Assembly: GCA_943788115.1 (NCBI GenBank)
Contig: CALSPA010000010.1
Span: 1 to 64,000, forward strand
DNA from: an uncultured Flavobacteriales bacterium
Lineage (GTDB): Bacteria; Bacteroidota; Bacteroidia; Flavobacteriales_D; Parvicellaceae
Length of the DNA: 64,000 nt
Direction of reading: 5' to 3'
Shown here: piece by piece, positions 50,343 through 58,283 of the stretch
How the letters are laid out: the number at the start of each line of letters is the position of its first letter
Numbering within the stretch: position 1 is the stretch's first letter
Made by a program: the position numbers and the translations under genes
Notes under the pieces: model-generated
Seen by the model: the letters and a program-made list of their open reading frames with translations, nothing else
Told to the model about the DNA's origin: nothing
Database searches by the model: none

Positions 50343-52010
50343 ATGACAACTTCATTGGAAAGAATACAAATACTAACTGATTTATTACAAAAACACAACA
50401 TTAAGAATGTTATCTTCTCTCCAGGTTCTAGAAATGCACCAATTGTCATAGCCATTAGAAATAATAAATTCTTTAATACCAAAGTAATTGTAGATGAAAG
50501 GTCTGCAGGTTTTATTGCAATGGGAATGGCTCAGCAATTACAAGAACCTGTAATTATTTGTTCCACATCTGGAAGTTCAACTTTGAATTATGCTCCAGCA
50601 ATTTGTGAAGCTTTTTATCAAAAAATCCCATTAATTGTTCTAACTGCAGATAGACCACCTGAGTGGATTGATCAAGGAGAGGGGCAATCAATAAAACAAA
50701 ATGCCATTTACAACAATTACATTGCAGGAAGCTTTCAATTTCCTGTTGATGAAAATCCAGACACATTATGGCAGTCAGGAAGAATAACAAATGAAGCTAT
50801 AAATTTATGTACACAATCTAAGAGCCCTGTTCATATTAACTTGCCTTTTAGAGAACCATTATACGAAACCGTAATGAGTTCAACCAAAAGAAATAAGATT
50901 GAGTTAACTAAACTTGATAAATCATTGAAAAATGAAGAGTTAGATTTATTATCAAATCAGTGGAATTCTTTTTCTAAAAAATTAATTATTTGTGGCCTAA
51001 ATCACAAAAATGAAAAATTAAATTCATTATTAAATGAACTAAGCAATGATGAACAAACTGTTATTTTAACAGAATCGACTTCAAATTTACTTGGAGAAAA
51101 CTTCATTCAATGCATAGACAGAACACTTGAAAGAATAAATGGAAATCCTGACTTCAATCCTGAATTAATAATTTCTTTGGGTGGAGCTATAATCTCTAAA
51201 AAAATTAAAACTCTTTTTAGAAGATTCAATCCTAAACAACATTGGCATGTAAATGATGAAGAAACAGTAATGGATGTTTTCACATCATTAACTCGAATTA
51301 TTCCAATTAAAGAAGATATATTCTTTAAAAACTTCATCTCTAAAATTAATTTATCTCCCAAAGGAACTTATAAATCAATCTGGTTAAAAGAATTTAATAC
51401 TTCTGAAAAAAATCATTTAGCTTTTTTCAAAAATGCTCCATGGTCAGATTTGAAAGCTCATGAACTAATCCACAAATCTATTCCAACAAATGTAAATATT
51501 CATCTTGGAAATAGTACAAGTGTTAGGTATGTTCAACTATTTAATAATTCAAAAAAATTAACTTTTAATGGCAATAGAGGTGTTAGTGGAATTGATGGAT
51601 CCACATCTACCGCATTAGGAGCAGCTTTAGTAAATAAAAATGACACTATTTTAATAACAGGTGACCTGAGTTTTGTATATGATTCTAATGCACTTTGGAA
51701 TAATTACGTTCCAAAAAATTTAAAAATTATTGTACTAAACAATAATGGCGGAGGTATATTTAAAATCATCCCCGGTGCTTCAACTACCCAATTCTCGCAA
51801 GAAAACTTTGTTACTAACAATACAGCAAATTTAAAAGCAATAGCAAAAGCTCATAATGTAAACTATTTGCATGCTTCTTCTATTGAAGAAACAAAGGAGC
51901 AACTTAATAAACTTTTTAAAAGCTCTTCTCTTACTATTTTAGAAATAAATACTAAAACTGCAAAAAATAGTGAGGTTCTAAGCTCCTATTTTAAAGAAAT
52001 TAAAAGCTAA
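50343..52010 (+). CDS. menD: 2-succinyl-5-enolpyruvyl-6-hydroxy-3-cyclohexene-1-carboxylate synthase
   Basis: 555-residue thiamine-diphosphate enzyme condensing isochorismate with 2-oxoglutarate. N-terminal pyrimidine-binding domain: FSPGSRNAPI, VDERSAGFIAMG, CSTSGSSTLNYAPAI and LTADRPPEWIDQGEGQ. C-terminal pyrophosphate-binding domain: NRGVSGIDGSTSTALG, LITGDLSFVYDSN and NNNGGGIF, the GDG-type metal site. Normal length. Sits between menF and menB. menC, menE and menH are not in the window. Confidence 0.96.
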   Translation: MTTSLERIQILTDLLQKHNIKNVIFSPGSRNAPIVIAIRNNKFFNTKVIVDERSAGFIAMGMAQQLQEPVIICSTSGSSTLNYAPAICEAFYQKIPLIVLTADRPPEWIDQGEGQSIKQNAIYNNYIAGSFQFPVDENPDTLWQSGRITNEAINLCTQSKSPVHINLPFREPLYETVMSSTKRNKIELTKLDKSLKNEELDLLSNQWNSFSKKLIICGLNHKNEKLNSLLNELSNDEQTVILTESTSNLLGENFIQCIDRTLERINGNPDFNPELIISLGGAIISKKIKTLFRRFNPKQHWHVNDEETVMDVFTSLTRIIPIKEDIFFKNFISKINLSPKGTYKSIWLKEFNTSEKNHLAFFKNAPWSDLKAHELIHKSIPTNVNIHLGNSTSVRYVQLFNNSKKLTFNGNRGVSGIDGSTSTALGAALVNKNDTILITGDLSFVYDSNALWNNYVPKNLKIIVLNNNGGGIFKIIPGASTTQFSQENFVTNNTANLKAIAKAHNVNYLHASSIEETKEQLNKLFKSSSLTILEINTKTAKNSEVLSSYFKEIKS

Positions 52011-52033
52011 ATAATTTTAATTTTATAAAAAAA

Positions 52034-52876
52034 ATGAAAATGATAGATTGGAAAACCATCAAAGAATACGAAGACATAACCTTCAAAATAGCCGATGGAG
52101 TTGCCCGCATCGCATTTAATCGTCCCGAAGTAAGAAATGCATTTCGACCTAAAACAGTAGACGAATTATTAAACGCTCTTGTGATTTGTCATGAAAGTCA
52201 AGAGATCGGTGTAGTTCTAATTACCGGTGAAGGTCCTTCTGCAAAAGACGGTGGATGGGCATTTTGTTCGGGTGGAGATCAGCGAGTGCGTGCAAAAAGA
52301 GGTTACCAAGGTCTTGATGGTGTAAATAAATTTAATATTCTTGATGTACAACGTCAAATCAGATTCATGAATAAAGTTGTTATTGCTGTTGTTCCAGGTT
52401 GGGCAGTTGGTGGAGGCCATAGCCTTCATGTAGTTTGTGACATGACTATAGCTAGTAAAGAACATGCAATATTTAAACAAACTGATGCAGACGTAGCAAG
52501 CTTTGATGGTGGCTTCGGATCTGCTTATTTAGCTAGACAAGTTGGACAAAAGAGAGCCAGAGAGATTTTCTTTTTAGGCTTAAATTACTCTGCTCAAGAA
52601 GCGTACGAAATGGGAATGGTTAACAAAGTTGTTCCTCACAAAGAGCTTGAGAAAACAGCTTATGAATGGAGTCAGGAAATAATGAAAAAAAGTCCTACAG
52701 CAATTAAAATGCTCAAATTTGGATTTAATCTAATTGATGACGGTTTAGTTGGACAACAAGTTTACGCTGGTGAAGCAACTAGGCTTGCTTATGGAACAGA
52801 TGAAGCAGAAGAAGGAAGAAATGCATTCTTAGAAAAACGTGATCCTGATTTTTCAAAAACTCCTAAATTCCCTTAA
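52034..52876 (+). CDS. menB: 1,4-dihydroxy-2-naphthoyl-CoA synthase
   Basis: 280-residue crotonase-fold enzyme that cyclises o-succinylbenzoyl-CoA. FNRPEVRNAFRP, FCSGGDQRVR, VVPGWAVGGGHSLHVVCD (oxyanion region), DADVASFDGGFGSAYLAR and the C-terminal FLEKRDPDFSK are diagnostic. The first third uses more G/C-ending codons (CGC, CCC, CGT) than neighbouring genes, possibly from high expression. The stop abuts the dacB stop on the other strand, so the two genes converge with no spacer. Confidence 0.97.
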   Translation: MKMIDWKTIKEYEDITFKIADGVARIAFNRPEVRNAFRPKTVDELLNALVICHESQEIGVVLITGEGPSAKDGGWAFCSGGDQRVRAKRGYQGLDGVNKFNILDVQRQIRFMNKVVIAVVPGWAVGGGHSLHVVCDMTIASKEHAIFKQTDADVASFDGGFGSAYLARQVGQKRAREIFFLGLNYSAQEAYEMGMVNKVVPHKELEKTAYEWSQEIMKKSPTAIKMLKFGFNLIDDGLVGQQVYAGEATRLAYGTDEAEEGRNAFLEKRDPDFSKTPKFP

Positions 52877-54280
52877 TTACAGGTTATTGTAAATTCCAAT
52901 CATTAAATCAACAATTTCAGTCTTTAACATAGCACTTGAACAACTGAAATTATTTACCATAATTGTGAATGGGTATCTTTTATTTCTTTTCAAAAAATAA
53001 CCTGAATAGCATTTAATACCATCCATAGACCCACTTTTTCCAATAAAATTATTCTCAATTACAGATCCTCTACCCAAGTATTTAAGGGTACCTGAAACAC
53101 CTGCTACGGGGAGTGTTTTAATAAATTTGTATTTTTTTTGATTTAAAACATAAGCTAACAATTTGTTCATGATCTCAGGAGAAACTGCATTTTTTCTTGA
53201 CAAACCACAAGCATCAACAGTTTTGAAAATTTCATTTAATGCTAATTTTTCATTCCAATATTCATTCATTTTTAATGCCGCTAACTCAATATTCTCAACA
53301 CCATATAAATTTTTCATGGTTTTTAATAATATGTGCTCAGTATAATTATTATTGCTTTTATAATTCATATGCGTTAATAAATCCATAATTGGCGGAGAAT
53401 TATAATTTAGTAACGTATCCATAATAGCATTACCAACTTCGTTGTTTTTGAAAAAGATTAATTTATTTAACTCAGCTTTAAAAAAAGATGCAGGATTGTG
53501 CATTGAAACTTTGACTTTAAAATTATTTCTCCCTGAAGGAATCTCTCCTTCAATTGTTCTTTTAGTATTGTAAGGTCCTCCAAAACCATATGCTAAATCT
53601 TTTGACGACTTTCCAGAAACAACTTTATTTTCAATCTCTAAATGTATATTTTCAGGACAAATTTTAGCTATTTCAGATAGCTCACCAATTTTAGTGGATG
53701 AATTAAAGTAGACTTCAATCATATTATCTTTAAAAGAAAAATTAGAGACTCCAGCCCCATAATAATTCCCTATATCTCCCCAAAGCCAATTACTATTGAC
53801 TTGATAAATATCTTTATCATCATCAATTAAAATTAAACTTCCAGAAAATCCTTTAATAGCTCTAGAAGAAAGAATTTTTTTTAGCTCTTTAATAAAGCTT
53901 TTATTTTTAAAATATGAGCTTTCAAGACTTGGATCACCACAACCAGTAATTAACAAATTTCCATTAACAAAACCAGAAATAGAATCTAATTCTCCAGAGA
54001 TAAAAGCTCTTGTTACAAAAGAAAAATTGGAAGGCAGAAGCTCTAAGGCTGTAGCAGTGGTGAAAAGTTTCTGAATGGATGCAGGAACAAATAACTTTTC
54101 ACTATTATAATCAATCAAACACTTTTTAGACGAATCATCAATAAGTTGTACTCCTACATGAGCGCTAGCTAAAATATTGTTGTCTAAAAAAGAATTAAAA
54201 ACACTATCGATTTTATGATTTTGTTGACCATTAACCTTAAAAATAACACATATAAAACTGACTACAAATATTTTTTTCAC
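52877..54280 (-). CDS. dacB: D-alanyl-D-alanine carboxypeptidase/endopeptidase (PBP4, S13 family)
   Basis: 467-residue periplasmic penicillin-binding protein that trims or cleaves peptidoglycan cross-links. Signal peptide MKKIFVVSFICVIFKVNG. Active-site triad motifs: S68-x-x-K71 (VPASIQKLFTT), SNN (YKSNNNYTEH) and KSG (FIGKSGSMDG), in the S13 order and spacing with a large insert between the first two. Start is GTG (54280). A GATATTTG near-match to the -7 consensus lies about 23 nt upstream. Confidence 0.93.
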   Translation of the reverse strand: MKKIFVVSFICVIFKVNGQQNHKIDSVFNSFLDNNILASAHVGVQLIDDSSKKCLIDYNSEKLFVPASIQKLFTTATALELLPSNFSFVTRAFISGELDSISGFVNGNLLITGCGDPSLESSYFKNKSFIKELKKILSSRAIKGFSGSLILIDDDKDIYQVNSNWLWGDIGNYYGAGVSNFSFKDNMIEVYFNSSTKIGELSEIAKICPENIHLEIENKVVSGKSSKDLAYGFGGPYNTKRTIEGEIPSGRNNFKVKVSMHNPASFFKAELNKLIFFKNNEVGNAIMDTLLNYNSPPIMDLLTHMNYKSNNNYTEHILLKTMKNLYGVENIELAALKMNEYWNEKLALNEIFKTVDACGLSRKNAVSPEIMNKLLAYVLNQKKYKFIKTLPVAGVSGTLKYLGRGSVIENNFIGKSGSMDGIKCYSGYFLKRNKRYPFTIMVNNFSCSSAMLKTEIVDLMIGIYNNL

Positions 54281-54346
54281 TTCTAATTTTTAAAAATTAA
54301 GCTCAAATATCACTCCAATCGTTAAATTAGCCAAAAAGAATTTATA

Positions 54347-56200
54347 GTGTGCGGCATAACAGGATATATTTCATTTAAAGAACCTATTTCTCATAGTCAA
54401 AAATTTCTGACTAATGCGCTCAAATCTTTACATAAAAGAGGGCCAGACAATAATGGTGTTTATAAAGATAATAAATGTGAATTAGGTCATGCAAGACTTA
54501 GTATTATAGATACTTCTGAAGCTGCTAATCAGCCAATGCAAGATAGCTCAAGTCGATTCACAATTGTATTTAATGGGGAAATTTATAATTTCAAAACCAT
54601 AAAGAAAATACTTCAAGAAAAAGGCCATCATTTCCTTACTAGTTCTGACACTGAAGTTGTCCTTCATGCTTTCATGGAATACAAAGAAAGGTGCGTTGAA
54701 CATTTTAACGGTTTTTTCGCTTTTTGTATTTACGATAAAATCAATCATTCTTTTTTCATAGCAAGAGATAGGTTTGGCATAAAGCCATTATATTATTCAG
54801 TTTCAGAACAAGGAATAACTTTTGGATCTGAATTAAAAGCGCTTTTAGCTTACCCAATAGAAAAGCAACTAGACAGAGATGCTCTTAACCTATTTTTTAG
54901 ACACAATTACATTCCCGCACCTTACACAATATTAACTTCTTGTAAAAAATTAATGCCTGGCGAATACATTAAAATAACTGGCGAAGATTATGAAATAAAA
55001 AAATATTATAGCTTATCTATAAATGAAAATCAACAAGACAGCTACAAGAAAGCTCAAGTAAAGGTCAAAGAGTTATTATATAAATCCATTGAAAAAAGAA
55101 TGATTGCTGATGTTCCTTTAGGCACTTTTCTTAGTGGAGGAGTTGACTCAAGTATTGTATCACTAATTGCATCTAGAATTAAGAATAATTTAAACACATT
55201 TTCAATAGGATTTCCTGATGAATCTCTTTTTGATGAATCTAAATATGCTGAAGAAGTTGCCAGACACATAAATTCTAATCATCACACTTTTCAAGTTACA
55301 AATAAAGATCTTTACCATCATCTTGAGGACATTTTAGATTATATGGATGAACCGTTTGCTGATTCTTCTGCTATTAATGTTTTTCTTCTTTCAAAAAAAA
55401 CTAGGGAACACGTAACAGTTTCACTTTCTGGTGATGGAGCAGATGAATTATTTACTGGTTACAATAAACACGCAGCTTTATATTTTGCAGATCAGAAAAC
55501 ATATAAAAACACTTTAATTAAAAATTTAGGATTTACTTTTAACTTACTTCCTAAATCAAGAAACTCAAAACTTGGAAACCTTGGAAGGAAATTAACCAAA
55601 TTAAATAAAGGCCTAAAACTTTCTCCCGAACAAAGGTACTTAGAATGGGCTTCATTTATGGATACAAACAAAATAGAGTCTCTTACAAGTAATCCAACAA
55701 TAATCAATCCTATAGTTGACAACTCTTTTGAAAAATTTGAAGATTACTTAAAAGCAGACTTTGATTTAGTTTTAACAAATGACATGCTAAAGAAGGTAGA
55801 CTTAATGAGCATGGGTAACAGTTTAGAAGTACGAACACCCTTTTTAGACCATCATTTAGTCGAATATGTTTTTTCATTGCCAACAAACTACAAAATAGAC
55901 AAAAACTCAAAAAAGAAAATTTTAAAAGATTCTTTTGTTGAGGACTTACCATCAAACGTTTTTAATCGTAAAAAACACGGCTTTGAAGTTCCTATGGAAA
56001 AATGGTTTCAAAATGAATTAAAGTCATATTTAAAAAGTAAGATTTTCAATAATAATCCACTTGTTGAAGCTGGATATCTCAATCAAAATGAATTATCTCA
56101 AATGGAACACAACTTATTTAAAGGGAGTTCTGGAGATACTGTTTTACAAACTTGGGCATTAATTGTTCTTGAAAATTGGTATAGAAAAAACATGTTGTAG
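54347..56200 (+). CDS. asnB: Glutamine-hydrolysing asparagine synthetase
   Basis: 617 residues. Start is GTG at 54347, fixed by the catalytic N-terminal Cys2 (CGITGYIS), which becomes residue 1 after Met removal. Glutaminase domain (HKRGPDNNG, HARLSIID, FNGEIYN) covers about residues 1-200. The ATP pyrophosphatase domain carries FLSGGVDSSIVS (about 260-272) and SLSGDGADELFTGY. Converts Asp and Gln to Asn, or amidates another carboxylate: homologs beside polysaccharide loci, as here, sometimes modify sugars or peptides. Which applies cannot be decided from sequence. A terminator hairpin overlaps its stop. Confidence 0.93.
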   Translation: MCGITGYISFKEPISHSQKFLTNALKSLHKRGPDNNGVYKDNKCELGHARLSIIDTSEAANQPMQDSSSRFTIVFNGEIYNFKTIKKILQEKGHHFLTSSDTEVVLHAFMEYKERCVEHFNGFFAFCIYDKINHSFFIARDRFGIKPLYYSVSEQGITFGSELKALLAYPIEKQLDRDALNLFFRHNYIPAPYTILTSCKKLMPGEYIKITGEDYEIKKYYSLSINENQQDSYKKAQVKVKELLYKSIEKRMIADVPLGTFLSGGVDSSIVSLIASRIKNNLNTFSIGFPDESLFDESKYAEEVARHINSNHHTFQVTNKDLYHHLEDILDYMDEPFADSSAINVFLLSKKTREHVTVSLSGDGADELFTGYNKHAALYFADQKTYKNTLIKNLGFTFNLLPKSRNSKLGNLGRKLTKLNKGLKLSPEQRYLEWASFMDTNKIESLTSNPTIINPIVDNSFEKFEDYLKADFDLVLTNDMLKKVDLMSMGNSLEVRTPFLDHHLVEYVFSLPTNYKIDKNSKKKILKDSFVEDLPSNVFNRKKHGFEVPMEKWFQNELKSYLKSKIFNNNPLVEAGYLNQNELSQMEHNLFKGSSGDTVLQTWALIVLENWYRKNML

Positions 56201-56227
56201 AAAAAATTGTTTATAACGATTTTTTCT
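56199..56227 (+). terminator. Hairpin terminator overlapping the asnB stop
   Basis: AGAAAAAATTG pairs with CGATTTTTTCT (one G-T wobble) around a 7-nt loop. The stem is A/T-rich, so strength is uncertain. It separates asnB from the polysaccharide operon. Confidence 0.5.
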
Positions 56228-56253
56228 AATCCCAAAAGAGGGTGTCAAAGTAA

Positions 56254-56261
56254 TATTTTTG
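56254..56261 (+). promoter_or_regulatory. -7 element TATTTTTG of the polysaccharide operon
   Basis: Exact TAnnTTTG match, 18 nt before the ATG at 56280. Together with the hairpin just upstream it marks a new transcription unit covering at least 56280-62423. Confidence 0.45.
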
Positions 56262-56279
56262 TAATATAATTATAATAAT

Positions 56280-57452
56280 ATGCCAAGAGTTCTTAGAATA
56301 ATTAATCGTTTTAATTTAGGTGGTCCAACCTACAATGCTGCATACCTTACTAAATACATGTCACCTGAATTTGAAACACTTCTAGTAGGAGGAATGCATG
56401 ATGAAACTGAAGGAAGCTCTAAATACATATTGGAAAATTTAGGAATAGAACCCATTATTATTCCTGAAATGAAAAGAGAAATTAATTTCAAACAAGACAG
56501 GATTGCATATAAAAAAATAAAAGTCATTATTAAGGAATTTAAGCCAGACATTGTTCATACACATGCATCCAAAGCAGGAGCATTAGGAAGATTAGCTGCT
56601 CACCAGCTTGGTGTAAAAGCTGTTATCCACACATTTCACGGTCATGTTTTTCACTCTTATTTTGGCAAAGTTAAAACACTTTTTTATAAACAAATTGAAC
56701 GTTTTTTAGCAAAAAAATCTACTAAAATCATAGCTATTAGCGAAATCCAAAAAAAAGAATTAACCATTGAACATAAAATATGTTCTGTAGATAAAACTTG
56801 CGTTATTCCTCTTGGTTTTGATCTTTCTAAGTTTAAAGATAATCAACTAGAAAAAAGAGAAACGTTTAGAAACGAATGGAAAATAGAAGAAAATGAAATT
56901 GCAATTGGAATTATTGGCCGACTAGTTCCTATTAAAGATCATCATTTTTTTATTGATGTAATTGATGAAATCAAAGATAAAACATCTAAAAATATTCGTT
57001 TTTTTATTATTGGAGATGGTGAACACAAACAAGAAATAATTAGTTATGTAAATGAAAAAAAACTTCCATACTCTGAATCAAGAGAAAATTCTAAACTAAT
57101 CACCTTTACCAGCTGGATTAAAGAAATTGATATAGCTAACGCTGGATTAGACATTATATGTTTATGTTCTAAAAACGAAGGAACACCAGTAAGCTTAATC
57201 GAAGCTCAAAGTAGCTTAAAACCGATAGTTTCAACAAGAGTTGGAGGAATTAACAATGTGGTTTTAGAAAATGAAACAGCTCTACTTTCTAATGTTGGAG
57301 ATTATCAAGCATATGTTTCAAACCTTACTTCTCTTATTGAAAGTGAAACCTTAAGAGAATCATTTTCAACGGCTGGAAATCACATTTACGAAAAATATAC
57401 TTACCATCGATTGGTTAAAGAAATGAAAGCTCTTTATCACTCTTTAATTTAA
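56280..57452 (+). CDS. Glycosyltransferase family 4 (GT-B fold)
   Basis: 390-residue cytoplasmic or membrane-associated glycosyltransferase. N-terminal acceptor domain starts RVLRIINRFNLGGPTYNAA; IVHTHASKAGALGRLAA and HTFHGHVFHSYF are typical of the GT4 branch used in capsule and O-antigen synthesis. The donor-binding half contains GIIGRLVPIKDHHFF and CSKNEGTPVSLIEAQSS (the E-x7-E pattern). It uses a nucleotide-sugar donor of unknown identity. First gene of the export operon. Confidence 0.93.
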   Translation: MPRVLRIINRFNLGGPTYNAAYLTKYMSPEFETLLVGGMHDETEGSSKYILENLGIEPIIIPEMKREINFKQDRIAYKKIKVIIKEFKPDIVHTHASKAGALGRLAAHQLGVKAVIHTFHGHVFHSYFGKVKTLFYKQIERFLAKKSTKIIAISEIQKKELTIEHKICSVDKTCVIPLGFDLSKFKDNQLEKRETFRNEWKIEENEIAIGIIGRLVPIKDHHFFIDVIDEIKDKTSKNIRFFIIGDGEHKQEIISYVNEKKLPYSESRENSKLITFTSWIKEIDIANAGLDIICLCSKNEGTPVSLIEAQSSLKPIVSTRVGGINNVVLENETALLSNVGDYQAYVSNLTSLIESETLRESFSTAGNHIYEKYTYHRLVKEMKALYHSLI

Positions 57453-57514
57453 CTTTGCAATTCAAAGTTCTTTGGATTTTATTATTTTTAACTATATTTG
57501 AAAAAAAATTAAAA

Positions 57515-58279
57515 ATGAAACTACCTATAAATCTATTGATAATAATAATAATTAGTTGTAGCTGCACCATTAATTCTCATGTAATGCTAAAAACTAAAAG
57601 TGATTATGTTTTTGATGAAATTGATTATAAAAACAATCCAGAATATAAAATTGCAGCCAACGACATTATAGATTTTAGACTATATACAAATGATGGATTT
57701 GAAGTAATAGACATGGTCTCTCAAAGTAGTTCTAACAGAGCAATTTTAAATCAAACAAATATCATTCAATACAACATTAGAAAAGATAGTTTAGTAGAAT
57801 TACCAATTATTGGAGAAGTAAATTTAGTTGGTAAATCAATTATTGAATCTGAAAAAATACTTGAAAATAAATATGCCAATTTTTATGTTGATCCTTTTAT
57901 AAACCTGAGGGTTAATAGTAGGAGAGTGGTGATTTTTCCAGGAACTGGAAGCTCTGCACAAGTCGTACCCTTAAGATATAACAACACCACCCTAATTGAA
58001 GCATTGGCAAGTGTGGGTGGGATTTCATCAAACGGAAAAGCCAAGAGAATTAAACTTATAAGGCGAACTAATAAGAAACAAGAGGTTTACTTAATTGACC
58101 TCTCAACTATTAACGGTCTAAGGGATGCTTCAATCACTTTACAATCCAATGATATAATTTATGTTGAGCCTATTCGTAATTATGCTAGAGAAATTTTAGC
58201 AGACATTACTCCAGTACTAGGATTAATTTCTACAGCTACAAGTCTTTGGGCTACTTATTTAATTATAGCAAATCAGTAA
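57515..58279 (+). CDS. Outer-membrane polysaccharide export lipoprotein (Wza-like)
   Basis: 254 residues from the ATG at 57515, which gives a clean lipoprotein signal (IIIIISCSC). The frame is open from 57455, but that part has no ATG start and would hide the signal. Polysaccharide-export domain (about 45-140: NPEYKIAANDIIDFRLYTNDGF, ELPIIGEVNLVGKSIIESE) is followed by an SLBB-type domain (LIEALASVGGISSNGKAKRIKLIRR) and a C-terminal membrane helix (DITPVLGLISTATSLWATYLI). Forms the outer-membrane export channel with the Wzc-like partner four bases downstream. Confidence 0.92.
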   Translation: MKLPINLLIIIIISCSCTINSHVMLKTKSDYVFDEIDYKNNPEYKIAANDIIDFRLYTNDGFEVIDMVSQSSSNRAILNQTNIIQYNIRKDSLVELPIIGEVNLVGKSIIESEKILENKYANFYVDPFINLRVNSRRVVIFPGTGSSAQVVPLRYNNTTLIEALASVGGISSNGKAKRIKLIRRTNKKQEVYLIDLSTINGLRDASITLQSNDIIYVEPIRNYAREILADITPVLGLISTATSLWATYLIIANQ

Positions 58280-58283
58280 AATT

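Noticed and set aside
57455-57514. Longer start for the Wza-like protein
   Set aside because: It lacks an ATG start and would bury the lipoprotein signal that begins at 57515.
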